Notes under the pieces: model-generated | What the model was told of the DNA's origin: nothing | The model's input: only the letters and a program-made list of their open reading frames with translations | The model's database searches: none | Source of the DNA: Paenibacillus sp. LHD-38 | GTDB taxonomy: Bacteria; Bacillota; Bacilli; Paenibacillales; Paenibacillaceae | Length of the DNA stretch: 64,000 nt | Assembly: GCF_031157315.1 (NCBI RefSeq) | Contig: NZ_JAVIFU010000022.1 | Span: forward strand, 52,675-116,674 | Direction of reading: 5' to 3' | Translations under genes and position numbers: made by a program | Part shown: piece by piece, positions 36,570 through 45,360 of the stretch | How positions within the stretch are numbered: position 1 is the stretch's first letter | How the letters are laid out: every line of letters starts with the position of its first letter

Positions 36570-36600
36570 AAGGGAGGGAGCATGTGTCTCTCCCTCTCTT
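36570..36600 (+). terminator. hairpin between tctC and tctB
   Basis: AAGGGAGGGAG (36570-36580) pairs with CTCCCTCTCTT (36590-36600) over 11 bp with one G-U, followed by TATTTATT. Such hairpins after binding-protein genes allow higher expression of the binding protein than of the membrane subunits. Confidence 0.6.
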
Positions 36601-36626
36601 TATTTATTCCTTGGAGGTGCATCACA

Positions 36627-37082
36627 TTGAACAAAACATTCGATCGATATGCCAGTATTATATTTTTCCTTCTAGGAATCGGTTTTATGTGGCAGAGCAC
36701 GACCATTAGCTCTTCCGCATATGGCAGCACGGTAGGTCCAAATATTGCCCCTTTCGGCCTTGGAGCCTTTCTAGTTCTTTTAAGCCTGCGTTTATTCTAC
36801 GAAGTATTGAAGACAAAGAATCAAAGCAGTAAGGAACAAAAGCTCGATTACAAAAGGTTTCTAATCATCTTCGCTGCAGCTTTTTTATATGCGTTCTTCT
36901 TGGAAACGATCGGTTATATCATCGGAACCTTCCTCTTCCTCCTCACCAGCTTTCAAGTATTGGAAAGAGGCAAATGGCTGAAGTCGGTCGTGATCTCCGG
37001 ATTGTTTGCAGTAGGCGTTTACGTCATCTTTGTCGTCATTCTGGAAGGTTCAATGCCGGGCTTTCCTTCCTGGCTATCGTAA
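36627..37082 (+). CDS. tctB: tripartite tricarboxylate transporter small membrane subunit
   Basis: 151 aa with four membrane helices, the TctB layout (short basic N-terminus, helix 1 near 8-25, then three more). Start is TTG 36627, 7 nt after GGAGGTG; the frame extends upstream to 36558 without a site. It partners TctA in sodium- or proton-coupled carboxylate uptake. Confidence 0.85.
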   Translation: MNKTFDRYASIIFFLLGIGFMWQSTTISSSAYGSTVGPNIAPFGLGAFLVLLSLRLFYEVLKTKNQSSKEQKLDYKRFLIIFAAAFLYAFFLETIGYIIGTFLFLLTSFQVLERGKWLKSVVISGLFAVGVYVIFVVILEGSMPGFPSWLS

Positions 37083-37097
37083 CGAGGAGGTACATGA

Positions 37098-38624
37098 ATG
37101 GACACATTACAGTTTCTTGCAGATGGTCTTGCCACCGCCTTTCAATGGCATAATCTGATGTTCGCTTTCATAGGCGTGTTAATTGGTACAGCCGTAGGGG
37201 TACTTCCTGGTATAGGTCCCATGAGCGGTGTCGCGTTGCTTATCCCGGTAACGGCATCGATAACAGGCGGATTAGCACCGGAAGCGGCAGCAACAAGCTC
37301 CATTATTCTTCTGGCTGGGGTCTATTATGGAGCGATGTACGGTGGATCAACCACCTCCATCTTACTCAATACACCGGGAGAGTCCTCTTCCGTCGTGACA
37401 ACCTTAGACGGCTATCAAATGGCCAAGCAGGGCCGGGCTGGGGCTGCCTTATCGATATCTGCGATCGGTTCTTTTGCTGCAGGACTGTTCGCCGTCATTA
37501 TGCTTATTGTATTAGCTGAACCGTTATCGAACGTTGCAATTAAGTTCGGACCCGCGGATTACTTTTCCTTAATGCTTTTTGGATTATGCGCAGTCAGCGG
37601 TTTAGCCGGAAAATCCATTACGAAAGCTTTAATTATGACGGTGCTTGGATTACTTCTGTCCACAATTGGCATGGATACGGTATCGGGTGTCGCAAGGTTT
37701 ACTTTTGGCATTCCGCTGCTCTATTCCGGCCTCGAGTTTTTGACCGTTGCGGTCGGCCTGTTTGCTTTGGGTGAAGTATTCAAGACCATATTGGAGAATG
37801 AATACTCCTCGGGCAAAATAGCGAAGATCGGGCGTATTTCTCCGACAAAACAAGATTTAAAGGATAGCGCAGGACCGATTGCCCGCGGGTCTGTATTAGG
37901 CTTTTTTGTTGGTATTCTGCCTGGCGGCGGTGCCACATTGGCTTCTTTCTTCAGCTATATTTTGGAGAAAAAAATCAGTAAGAATCCTGAATCATTTGGC
38001 AAAGGAAATATCGCCGGCGTAGCTGCCCCTGAATCCGCTAATAATGGAGCATCCGGCGGAGCTATGATCCCTTTGCTTGCTTTAGGCATACCGGGATCGG
38101 GTACAACCGCTATATTGATGGGCGCTTTTATCATGTATAACATCCAGCCAGGCCCTTTGTTATTCGAGGAGCATCCTCAAGTGGCATGGGGGTTAATTGC
38201 CAGCATGCTCATCGGAAATCTCATTTTGCTTATTCTCAATATGCCGCTTGTGAAAGTTTTTGCCAAGATCATTCAAACACCGCCAAAATACTTGATACCG
38301 ATCATCATAGCTATTTCCATTTTTGGCGTATATGCCGTTCAAGCGCAGATTTTCGATCTCATGCTGCTTCTTGGCTGCGGAGTTGCCGGGTTCCTTCTGG
38401 TCCGGAATGATTACCCTTTAGCCCCCCTAGTCCTCGGTTTAGTTCTAGGGCCGATGATTGAAAATAATATGCGCAGAGCGTTAACAACTTCTAACGGTGA
38501 TTTTATGATTTTCCTGCAAAAGCCGCTGTCTCTCGTTTTTTTAATTATCGCGGCACTTTGGATCATTGTTCCCATCTTGTTGAAAAAGAGAGGGAAAGAG
38601 GTTGTAGTTAACGAGGAAGGTTAA
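37098..38624 (+). CDS. tctA: tripartite tricarboxylate transporter large membrane subunit
   Basis: 508 aa, about 11-12 helices. Conserved TctA motifs: GVLPGIGPMSGVALLIP near the N-terminus, YGAMYGGSTTSILLNTPGES, and the second half GILPGGGATLASFFSY and ALGIPGSGTTAIL. GAGGAGG precedes the ATG. With TctB and TctC it makes a complete carboxylate importer. Confidence 0.94.
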   Translation: MDTLQFLADGLATAFQWHNLMFAFIGVLIGTAVGVLPGIGPMSGVALLIPVTASITGGLAPEAAATSSIILLAGVYYGAMYGGSTTSILLNTPGESSSVVTTLDGYQMAKQGRAGAALSISAIGSFAAGLFAVIMLIVLAEPLSNVAIKFGPADYFSLMLFGLCAVSGLAGKSITKALIMTVLGLLLSTIGMDTVSGVARFTFGIPLLYSGLEFLTVAVGLFALGEVFKTILENEYSSGKIAKIGRISPTKQDLKDSAGPIARGSVLGFFVGILPGGGATLASFFSYILEKKISKNPESFGKGNIAGVAAPESANNGASGGAMIPLLALGIPGSGTTAILMGAFIMYNIQPGPLLFEEHPQVAWGLIASMLIGNLILLILNMPLVKVFAKIIQTPPKYLIPIIIAISIFGVYAVQAQIFDLMLLLGCGVAGFLLVRNDYPLAPLVLGLVLGPMIENNMRRALTTSNGDFMIFLQKPLSLVFLIIAALWIIVPILLKKRGKEVVVNEEG

Positions 38625-38662
38625 CAAATGGATCATGATGAAATTATCAGATGGAGGTAGCT

Positions 38663-40084
38663 ATGGATAACAATAGACTCGGTGGAAAAAGCGTAATTCT
38701 CAGACTCGAAATGAATACGAATGAGGTTCATTTTGGTCAGGTCGCATCCTCCATATTCGAAGCAGGTGGAGATCTCGTGGCCATCGACGTCATTCAGACC
38801 AGCCAAAATGTGACGGTCCGGGATATTACGATAACCGTAACAGATACGGTCGATATTAGCATTATTACAGAAACGATAAAAAGCTTACACGGTGTCCGGC
38901 TGGTGAATATTTCGGACAGAACGTTTCTGCTGCATCTTGGCGGGAAAATCGAAACGAAGCTTAAAGCGCCGATTCAGAACCGCGATGATCTCTCACGCGT
39001 TTATACACCCGATGTAGCACGCGTATGCATGGCCATTCATGAAGAGCCAAGAAAAGCTTTTACATTAACGATCAAGAGAAACACCGTTGCTGTCATTTCG
39101 GACGGAAGCGCCGTCTTAGGGCTTGGCAATATCGGTCCTTATGCGGCTATGCCCGTTATGGAAGGCAAATCGATGCTTTTCAAGCAGCTGGCAGACGTCG
39201 ATTCCTTCCCTATCTGCCTGAACACGCAGGATACCGAGCAAATCATTGCTGCGATCAAAGCCATCGCCCCCGGGTTCGGCGGGATCAATCTTGAAGATAT
39301 TTCTTCTCCCAGATGCTTTGAAATCGAACAAAGACTGCGCGAGGAATTAGATATTCCTGTATTCCATGATGACCAGCATGGCACAGCGGTCGTATTGTAT
39401 GCGGCTTTAATCAATGCCTTGAAAATCGTAAACAAATCCATTCGTGAGATCAAGGTGGTCGTTTGCGGAATCGGAGCGGCTGGCATAGCCTGCAGTAAAA
39501 TTCTTTTGTCCGCAGGGGTTAAAAACATCATTGGCGTGGATCGTCAAGGCGCCATAACAGCCGGAACCGCTTATGACAATGGCATGTGGCAGTGGTACGC
39601 GGAGCATACCAATCCTAATCGCGTTCAAGGCACTTTACAGGAAGTCATTCGGGGAGCTGATGTATTCATAGGCCTTTCTGCGGGAGGACTGCTTCGCCGG
39701 GAAGATGTAATGGCGATGGCGGATAGACCGATCGTGTTTGCAATGGCTAATCCGACACCCGAGATTAAGCCCGAAGAAGTAGAAGATATTGTCGGCGTAA
39801 TCGCCACCGGCCGTTCGGACTATCCAAATCAAATTAACAATGTGTTATGTTTTCCGGGTATTTTCCGCGGTGCTTTAGATTGCAGAGCTACTACCATTAA
39901 TGAGGAAATGAAGCTTGCGGCTGCCGAGGCCATTGCTTCCGCCATCTCCGATGAAGAAAGAAGCCGGCATTACATTATTCCGAGCGTCTTCAATCAAGCT
40001 GTCGTAAAGGCCATCCGCGATCTCGTAATCCAAGCCGCTATAAAGACGGGCGTCGCTCGAAGAATACCTCGAGAGTATAGATGA
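38663..40084 (+). CDS. NAD(P)-dependent malic enzyme with N-terminal ACT domain
   Basis: 473 aa. An ACT domain (about 10-85) precedes the malic enzyme domain: substrate loop YTPDVARVC, metal-binding VFHDDQHGTAVV, Rossmann motif VCGIGAAGIACSKIL and MANPTPEI. It decarboxylates malate to pyruvate, so the operon imports a carboxylate and feeds it to pyruvate. ATG 38663 has GGAGG 5 nt upstream; an in-frame ATG at 38651 is too close. The ACT domain suggests allosteric control. Confidence 0.92.
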   Translation: MDNNRLGGKSVILRLEMNTNEVHFGQVASSIFEAGGDLVAIDVIQTSQNVTVRDITITVTDTVDISIITETIKSLHGVRLVNISDRTFLLHLGGKIETKLKAPIQNRDDLSRVYTPDVARVCMAIHEEPRKAFTLTIKRNTVAVISDGSAVLGLGNIGPYAAMPVMEGKSMLFKQLADVDSFPICLNTQDTEQIIAAIKAIAPGFGGINLEDISSPRCFEIEQRLREELDIPVFHDDQHGTAVVLYAALINALKIVNKSIREIKVVVCGIGAAGIACSKILLSAGVKNIIGVDRQGAITAGTAYDNGMWQWYAEHTNPNRVQGTLQEVIRGADVFIGLSAGGLLRREDVMAMADRPIVFAMANPTPEIKPEEVEDIVGVIATGRSDYPNQINNVLCFPGIFRGALDCRATTINEEMKLAAAEAIASAISDEERSRHYIIPSVFNQAVVKAIRDLVIQAAIKTGVARRIPREYR

Positions 40085-40085
40085 T

Positions 40086-40190
40086 GCAAGCGTAAACGGC
40101 TGTCGCCGTCCTTGGCGGCAAAAGCTCGTTTCGCGGTGAAATATCAGCTTATTTATAAATGTGAAACTTATAAATTCTTATATTGTAAAT
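40086..40190 (+). repeat. dispersed ~100-bp repeat, copy 2 of 4
   Basis: Starts 2 nt after the malic enzyme stop with GCAAGCGTAAACGGCTGTCG, contains the invariant GCGGCAAAAGCTCGTTTCGC, and ends in an AT-rich tail with CTTATAAATTCTTATATTG. No terminator follows and the next gene is co-directional, so it sits in the intercistronic RNA. Confidence 0.85.
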
Positions 40191-40221
40191 AAAATAACAA
40201 GTGATGAACGGAGGTTGTTTT

Positions 40222-40467
40222 ATGAAAGCTGAAATTCGAGGTATTGTTGACATAAATCAAACTGCAGCCGAATTTAAATCAAGCATCGTCCTTCGCATCA
40301 GTGATAAGAAATTCGTCGACGTCAAAAGTATCCTTGGCCTAAGTATTTCACTTTACAAAAACCTTGCGTATAAGCTTGAAATTCATGGTGCCGATGAGGA
40401 AGAAGCCAAATCCGCCATGGTCGATGTTTTTAACAAATATCATCTTCATGTGGAGGTAAACCGATAA
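40222..40467 (+). CDS. HPr-family protein lacking the active-site histidine
   Basis: 81 aa with the HPr fold. The region around HPr Ser46 is kept (VDVKSILGLSISL), but where HPr has His15-Ala-Arg-Pro the sequence is DINQTAAEF, so there is no His to accept phosphate from enzyme I. B. subtilis Crh, an HPr paralogue with Gln15 that acts only as a CcpA corepressor through Ser46-P, is a precedent. ATG 40222 follows GGAGG. It lies after the carboxylate operon, which has a cre-like site. A regulatory role is inference. Confidence 0.75.
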   Translation: MKAEIRGIVDINQTAAEFKSSIVLRISDKKFVDVKSILGLSISLYKNLAYKLEIHGADEEEAKSAMVDVFNKYHLHVEVNR

Positions 40468-40487
40468 TCGCCTGTTCTGTCATGTAA

Positions 40488-40520
40488 GAAAGAAGCGAGT
40501 GATTTCCACTCGCCTCTTTC
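40488..40520 (+). terminator. intrinsic terminator after the HPr-like gene
   Basis: GAAAGAAGCGAGTG (40488-40501) pairs with CACTCGCCTCTTTC (40507-40520), one internal mismatch, 5-nt loop. It ends the tct operon read-through. Confidence 0.65.
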
Positions 40521-40583
40521 CCCGCGTTTACCTTTACGGCCCCGTTCCCACACTCGTAACGAGCCAGAAGGGTCCGTGCTTTT

Positions 40584-40829
40584 TCAAATAAAAACCCCTA
40601 GCTCATCCCCCGTAGTCCGGCTCATAAACCCGCTGACGTTGTATAAATGGCCATATTGGGCATCCACTCTGCCCATTGTTGTAATCTCAGCTTTCAAGCT
40701 GTTAATTGGCTGCAGGCTCTCTAGAATATGTCTGCGTATCGTCCACTCTGGCGATAGAAAGGTAAGGAGCCACAGGAATATCATCACAATTGCGGCGCTT
40801 ATAAAAATGATCCTCTTCTTCGATATCAT
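40584..40829 (-). CDS. small membrane-anchored hypothetical protein
   Basis: 81 aa: one N-terminal membrane helix (about 5-24) and a polar extracytoplasmic tail. ATG 40829 follows GGGGAGA; an upstream in-frame ATG at 40862 lacks a site. Divergent from the thioredoxin-like gene. No family recognised. Confidence 0.55.
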   Translation of the reverse strand: MISKKRIIFISAAIVMIFLWLLTFLSPEWTIRRHILESLQPINSLKAEITTMGRVDAQYGHLYNVSGFMSRTTGDELGVFI

Positions 40830-40927
40830 CGTGCTCTCCCCTTTAACCATGCATGCATTCAATCATTATTGTATATCGCATGCGAATCGAGTACATTACA
40901 ACTATATATACCTAAAGGAGAACGACG

Positions 40928-41236
40928 ATGGCTATCCAAGAAATAGATGAAGCTTCCTTGCAGAAAGTCATGCAGGATGAAAGCGGCAAAGCTGCCGTAT
41001 ATTTTTTCACACCCTTATGCGGCACATGCAAAATCGGCGAACGCATGCTAGAAATTGCTGAAATGACCGGCATATCCGTTCCGCTTCATAAGCTGAACAT
41101 CAACTACGCGCCACAGTTGCGCGAGCAATGGAAAATTGCAAGCGTACCCTGCTTAGTGCTGATTGAGAATGGCAAGCCGGTCCAGAAGGAATACGCGATG
41201 AAATCGGTTGACCATGTCTATCTGATGCTGAAATAA
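40928..41236 (+). CDS. thioredoxin-fold protein with CGTC motif
   Basis: 102 aa. The active site PLCGTCK lies near residues 29-35, and the cis-Pro is in ASVPCLVLIENGK. It is a YtpP-like reduced-length thioredoxin. A third Cys next to cis-Pro (VPC) is unusual. AAAGGAG precedes the ATG. It converges on the ABC-F gene only 8 nt away. Confidence 0.85.
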   Translation: MAIQEIDEASLQKVMQDESGKAAVYFFTPLCGTCKIGERMLEIAEMTGISVPLHKLNINYAPQLREQWKIASVPCLVLIENGKPVQKEYAMKSVDHVYLMLK

Positions 41237-41243
41237 CTGCATC

Positions 41244-43061
41244 TTATAGATTGCTTAATTGTGCGCGAATTCGTCGGATTTCCTGCAGCAGTAACTGCTC
41301 CTCCTCCAGCGCCTCCGGCTGTCCGCTGCTCATTAGCTGCGTCAATCGAAGCTGCAGCATTTCCCGTTCGTTTTGGTTCAGCTGCTCCTCGGGAGAAAGC
41401 AGGCGGCTTCGATCCTTTGCGATGTACTCCTCATAGGTGCCCGGGAATAAGCTCGGCTCCTTCGTCCCATCCATCACGAGCAGGCGATTGGCCGCTTGGC
41501 GGATTAAATAGCGGTCGTGAGTCACAAGCAGAACAGCGCCGGGATAATGTTGAAGCGCCTGTTCAACCTGCTCTCGCGTGCTAATATCCAAGTAGTTCGT
41601 CGGCTCGTCGAGCACGAGCAGATTCGCTTTGCCAAAATACAGCTTCAAAAACGCCACCCGGCATTTCTCCCCCATGCTTAAATCGCCAATCCGTTTAAAC
41701 ACATCTTCCTTTGAAAATAAAAAGCAGCCCAAAATCGTCCGCGCATGCGATTGTGTCATTTGCGGCAGCATCAGCATGCTGTCTAGAATCGTCGTCTTGT
41801 TATCGAGCTGATCAAGCTCCTGCTCGAAATAACCGATTCTTACCTGCGGGTGAATCGTTACGCTGCCTGCGCTTGGTGTTAACCTTCCGGTGGCAAGCTT
41901 AAGCAGCGTCGACTTGCCCGCTCCATTCGGGCCCAGAACAGCGAGGCGGCCGCCCCGTCCAATAGAGAGGCTAAGCTGGCTAAAAATCGGTTTGCGCCCG
42001 TCATAACCAAAGCTGACGCCGTCCATGCGCAGCAGTGTTGCAGCCGCAAATTCATCCGTCTCCAGCTGCATGCGCAGCTGCGGCTCCTCGCGAGGCTTCT
42101 GCACCTTGTCGCGGTCTAATCGCTCCAGCGCGGATTCCTTCGCGTGCAAGCGCGATACGTTTTTCTTCGACTTTGACCGAAGAAAATCATTTTGGCCCGC
42201 AGCCTTATGCGCTTGATGGAACCATTCCGCATACATCCGTATGCTCTCGAGCAGTTTCTCCCGCTCCAGCTCCTGCTTCTTATGCAGCGCCTCCTGCGTC
42301 CTCAGCTCAAGCTCTTTCTGCGTCTTGTAGTCGGTATAGCCTCCGGGATAACGTCTGCAGCCGTGTCTCTCCAGCTCCAGAACCGTCGTTGCCGTGCGGT
42401 CGATAAACGTCCGGTCATGCGAGACATACACAATTGTTCCTGGATATGACTGCACCCATTGCTCCAGCCAATCCAGCGCGTCCGAATCCAAATGATTTGT
42501 CGGCTCATCCAGCAGTACAAGCTTTGGCTCCCTAACCATGAGCGCCGCGAGCTGGGCTTTCGTTTTCTGTCCGCCGCTTAATTGCGAGAATGCCACGTCC
42601 CACAAAGAGGTGTCGAGGCTTAACCGGGTTAAGCTTCTCTCCACCCTAATTTCCCAACCGTATCCATCCAGCTGCAAATACCTTTCATACAGCTCGCTGT
42701 ATCGGTTTAGCTGGTCCTCGCTGGTCTTAGCGCCCTGCATTTCGTCCGTAAGCTTTGCCATCGCATGCTTCAAACAGAACAATTCATCTGAACCCGCCTG
42801 TACGAATTCAAGCAAAGTAAGCGAAGAATCAAGCTGCGCCTGCTGGTCCAGCCAGCCCCACTCCTCAAGCGGCAAGAGGCGCTGCACCTCGCCGCCATCC
42901 AGCGATTGCCTGCCGGTCAAACCCTGCAGCAGCGTCGTTTTGCCAACGCCATTGCGTCCGAACAGCGCGAGCCGCTCGCCCTCCTTTACCTCGAAGCTTA
43001 TATTTTCGAACAATAAATTGCCATCCCATTCTTTACTCACCTGTTTAACCTTTAATAGCAT
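41244..43061 (-). CDS. ABC-F family ATPase, probable ribosomal protection (antibiotic resistance) protein
   Basis: 605 aa, two ABC domains and no membrane part. Walker A GRNGVGKTT and GPNGAGKST, signatures LSGGQKTKAQLA and LSMGEKCRVAF, Walker B VLLDEPTNHLD and LVLDEPTNYLD, with a long charged linker (about 235-330) between them that would reach the peptidyl-transferase centre. Antibiotic-resistance ABC-F proteins (Vga, Lsa, VmlR types) displace drugs from the ribosome. The 300-nt leader with mini-ORF and terminator supports drug induction. ATG 43061 chosen; an in-frame TTG at 43064 is possible. Confidence 0.85.
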   Translation of the reverse strand: MLLKVKQVSKEWDGNLLFENISFEVKEGERLALFGRNGVGKTTLLQGLTGRQSLDGGEVQRLLPLEEWGWLDQQAQLDSSLTLLEFVQAGSDELFCLKHAMAKLTDEMQGAKTSEDQLNRYSELYERYLQLDGYGWEIRVERSLTRLSLDTSLWDVAFSQLSGGQKTKAQLAALMVREPKLVLLDEPTNHLDSDALDWLEQWVQSYPGTIVYVSHDRTFIDRTATTVLELERHGCRRYPGGYTDYKTQKELELRTQEALHKKQELEREKLLESIRMYAEWFHQAHKAAGQNDFLRSKSKKNVSRLHAKESALERLDRDKVQKPREEPQLRMQLETDEFAAATLLRMDGVSFGYDGRKPIFSQLSLSIGRGGRLAVLGPNGAGKSTLLKLATGRLTPSAGSVTIHPQVRIGYFEQELDQLDNKTTILDSMLMLPQMTQSHARTILGCFLFSKEDVFKRIGDLSMGEKCRVAFLKLYFGKANLLVLDEPTNYLDISTREQVEQALQHYPGAVLLVTHDRYLIRQAANRLLVMDGTKEPSLFPGTYEEYIAKDRSRLLSPEEQLNQNEREMLQLRLTQLMSSGQPEALEEEQLLLQEIRRIRAQLSNL

Positions 43062-43064
43062 CAA

Positions 43065-43397
43065 AGATCATTCCCCATTTCTGAAAACATAATAAAAAAC
43101 CGTGGCCAGCGGCACACGGTCGAATACGCAGGGGAATATCAGGTAAACGAAAATAACGATGTGTCACCCTAATACATGAAGGGTAAACATCTCGTATCTA
43201 TCGCTGCTGATTGACCTTTCATAAGCCCCCAAATCGACGCACGTATCCCTGACCGGTTCTCGCAATTCGAGAACGCCGCTTGTACTTAAACAAGTTGATT
43301 ACAGGAATCGTGTACTTACTTCATCGGCTGGGTTACCTCCGTCAGTCATCAGTTTTGATATGCGTTTATTATAGCGGACCGTTGAATACATATTCAA
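43065..43397 (-). promoter_or_regulatory. attenuator leader of the ABC-F gene
   Basis: On the minus strand, promoter TTGAAT (43397-43392), 18 nt, TATAAT (43373-43368). The leader then has GGAGG (43340-43336) 11 nt before a two-codon ORF M-K-stop (43324-43316); an overlapping 16-codon ORF starts at ATG 43349. Hairpins follow at 43274-43256 (GTTCTCG/CGAGAAC) and 43191-43158 (GATGT..ACCCT), then a terminator (43120-43099, ACCGTG/CACGGT with inner GCC/GGC) followed by six Ts, just before the gene. The layout matches ribosome-mediated attenuation known for ABC-F and Erm genes. Confidence 0.7.
43099..43120 (-). terminator. leader terminator in front of the ABC-F start
   Basis: ACCGTG and CACGGT close a stem that includes GCC/GGC, followed on the minus strand by TTTTTTATT. 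It ends about 30 nt before the ABC-F start codon and would block the gene unless an alternative structure forms. Confidence 0.75.
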
Positions 43398-43497
43398 GCC
43401 TAACTTTTCATACGGTACCAAATAAAGTTAGTACTAGGATTAAAACGCTGCATCAACGATCATTAGATCTATAAAACATTCCAATTGGAGGTGCTTC

Positions 43498-45360
43498 ATG
43501 AACCCGGTTTATATTACGAGCATCGGTAAGTTTCTACCCGGCCCGCCTGTCGGCAATGATGAAATGGAGGATTACCTCGGCAAAATAAACGGCAAGAGCT
43601 CCAAGTCGATGCGGCGCATTCTCGACCAAAATAAAATACGCTTTCGGCATTATGCAATAAATAAAGAACAAAAGAGCCTTTACTCTAATGCGGAAATGGC
43701 CGCTCTTGCTATACGCGATGCGCTTCTTCGAAACAAAGAAGCCTTGGATAACAAAATTGATTTTCTCGCAGTCGGCACGACGCAGGGCGATTTGTTAGTT
43801 CCCGGCTTCGCCAGTATGGTTCATGCCGAAACGAGTCTCCCTGTCATGGAGGTGGCCACCCATCACGGCGTATGCGCCAGCGGCATGCAGGCGATGAAGA
43901 ACGCCTACCTGCATGTGCAATCAGGCGAGCAGCATACAGCAGTTTCCTGTGCCAGTGAATTGCCAAGCCGCGTATTCAAGCATACGAGATTTGAAGCGCA
44001 GACAGGTCTTTCTGATCGCCCCGTGCCTTTCGATACCGACTTTCTGCGTTTTATGCTGTCCGATGGCGCAGGCGCAGCCGTGCTACAGCATCAGCCTGCG
44101 GCAAGCGGCCTGTCGCTGCGAATCGAATGGATCGACAACAAATCGTACGCCAACCTGTATGACGTCTGCATGTATGCCGGATCCAATAAGGAGAATGCCG
44201 AGCTTGCAAGCTGGCTTGACTATGCTTCCATACAAGAGGCCGCGAACGACGGTGCGGTTAATTTAAAGCAGGATATCCGGCTCGTGAATGAAATGCCAAA
44301 GGTGGGCGTCAACCGCTTCTTCGAGCTAGTGGATGAGGGCAAGGTTGATCCTGCCGCGATCGATTGGATGGTTTGCCATTATTCCTCGCATTTTTTCCGC
44401 GATGAGATCTTCAGGCTGCTGCAGCTTGGCGGACTCACGATCCCTGAGGAAAAGTGGTTCACGAATCTATATACGAAAGGCAACACCGGCGCGGCGTCGA
44501 TCTATATCATGCTGGAGGAGCTGCTGAATGATGGACATTTAAAGCCCGGCGAGCAGGTGCTTTGCATGGTGCCGGAGAGCGGCAGATTCCAGACCTCGTA
44601 CATGCTGCTTACTGTAGTAGGGTCCTCCAATGAAGACAGTGCCGTATTTGAGGAACGCCAGCCCGAGGCTCCGCATCTGGAATACAATGAGGCCGATGAA
44701 GTTCAAGCCTATCTGGTCAGGCAGCTCGTGCAGGTATGGATTGATTTTGAGCAAAAGCTTGCACATGTTCCAGTTATCCATAAATTGTACAACAATAAAT
44801 TCACGCTGGATGATTATAAGGCACTAATGGAAAATATCCGCCAGCAGGTCATTGACGGCTCGCAGTGGATCGCCCGCGCCGCTTCTTATATCGCCATCGA
44901 GCACATTGATCTTCGCTCGACGTTTATTGCGCATGCACGCGACGAGCACCGCGACTTTCAAATATTGGAGCGCAACTACGTTGCCGTTGGCGGGGATTTG
45001 AGCATGATTCAGTCCGGTGAGAAAAATATCGGAAGCGAGGCGTTATCCGCTTATTTATTCCAACGGGCCAGCCGTGAAAATCCCGTGGATCTCATCGGCG
45101 CGATGTGGATCATCGAGGGACTCGGCTGCCGGATGGCGCGCTACTGGGGCGAAATGATTCGCGATCAGCTTGGTCTCAGTGATGAGGAAGTCTCCTTCCT
45201 GCTTTACCACAGCGACTCCGACGAGAAGCATTTCGAGCGGCTGGAGGCGGTCGTCCAGCATCCTATGCTGACTGCCGACATCGCAGCGCGTATCGTGAAA
45301 ACGGCGAAAACGACAGCTAGGCTGTACCTGCTGCAGTTAGAGGAGCTGGGAAATGTATGA
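43498..45360 (+). CDS. ketoacyl-ACP synthase III fused to a haem-oxygenase-like iron oxidase
   Basis: 620 aa. Residues 1-375 are a KAS III (FabH-like) thiolase-fold enzyme with the full triad: Cys126 in HHGVCASGM, His294 in VCHYSSH and Asn329 in KGNTGAAS. Residues about 395-620 are an all-helical iron-containing redox domain of the PqqC/TenA/haem-oxygenase-like oxidase type, with candidate ligands Glu468/His469, His479, Asp482-Glu483-His484, Glu540 and His571/Asp573/His578. The fusion suggests chain condensation or acyl transfer followed by oxidation of the same acyl product. GGAGGTG precedes the ATG. The next gene overlaps by 4 nt. Product unknown. Confidence 0.8.
   Translation: MNPVYITSIGKFLPGPPVGNDEMEDYLGKINGKSSKSMRRILDQNKIRFRHYAINKEQKSLYSNAEMAALAIRDALLRNKEALDNKIDFLAVGTTQGDLLVPGFASMVHAETSLPVMEVATHHGVCASGMQAMKNAYLHVQSGEQHTAVSCASELPSRVFKHTRFEAQTGLSDRPVPFDTDFLRFMLSDGAGAAVLQHQPAASGLSLRIEWIDNKSYANLYDVCMYAGSNKENAELASWLDYASIQEAANDGAVNLKQDIRLVNEMPKVGVNRFFELVDEGKVDPAAIDWMVCHYSSHFFRDEIFRLLQLGGLTIPEEKWFTNLYTKGNTGAASIYIMLEELLNDGHLKPGEQVLCMVPESGRFQTSYMLLTVVGSSNEDSAVFEERQPEAPHLEYNEADEVQAYLVRQLVQVWIDFEQKLAHVPVIHKLYNNKFTLDDYKALMENIRQQVIDGSQWIARAASYIAIEHIDLRSTFIAHARDEHRDFQILERNYVAVGGDLSMIQSGEKNIGSEALSAYLFQRASRENPVDLIGAMWIIEGLGCRMARYWGEMIRDQLGLSDEEVSFLLYHSDSDEKHFERLEAVVQHPMLTADIAARIVKTAKTTARLYLLQLEELGNV

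Noticed and set aside
40576..40950. 124-aa plus-strand ORF
   Set aside because: Antisense to the small membrane-protein gene and without a ribosome site.
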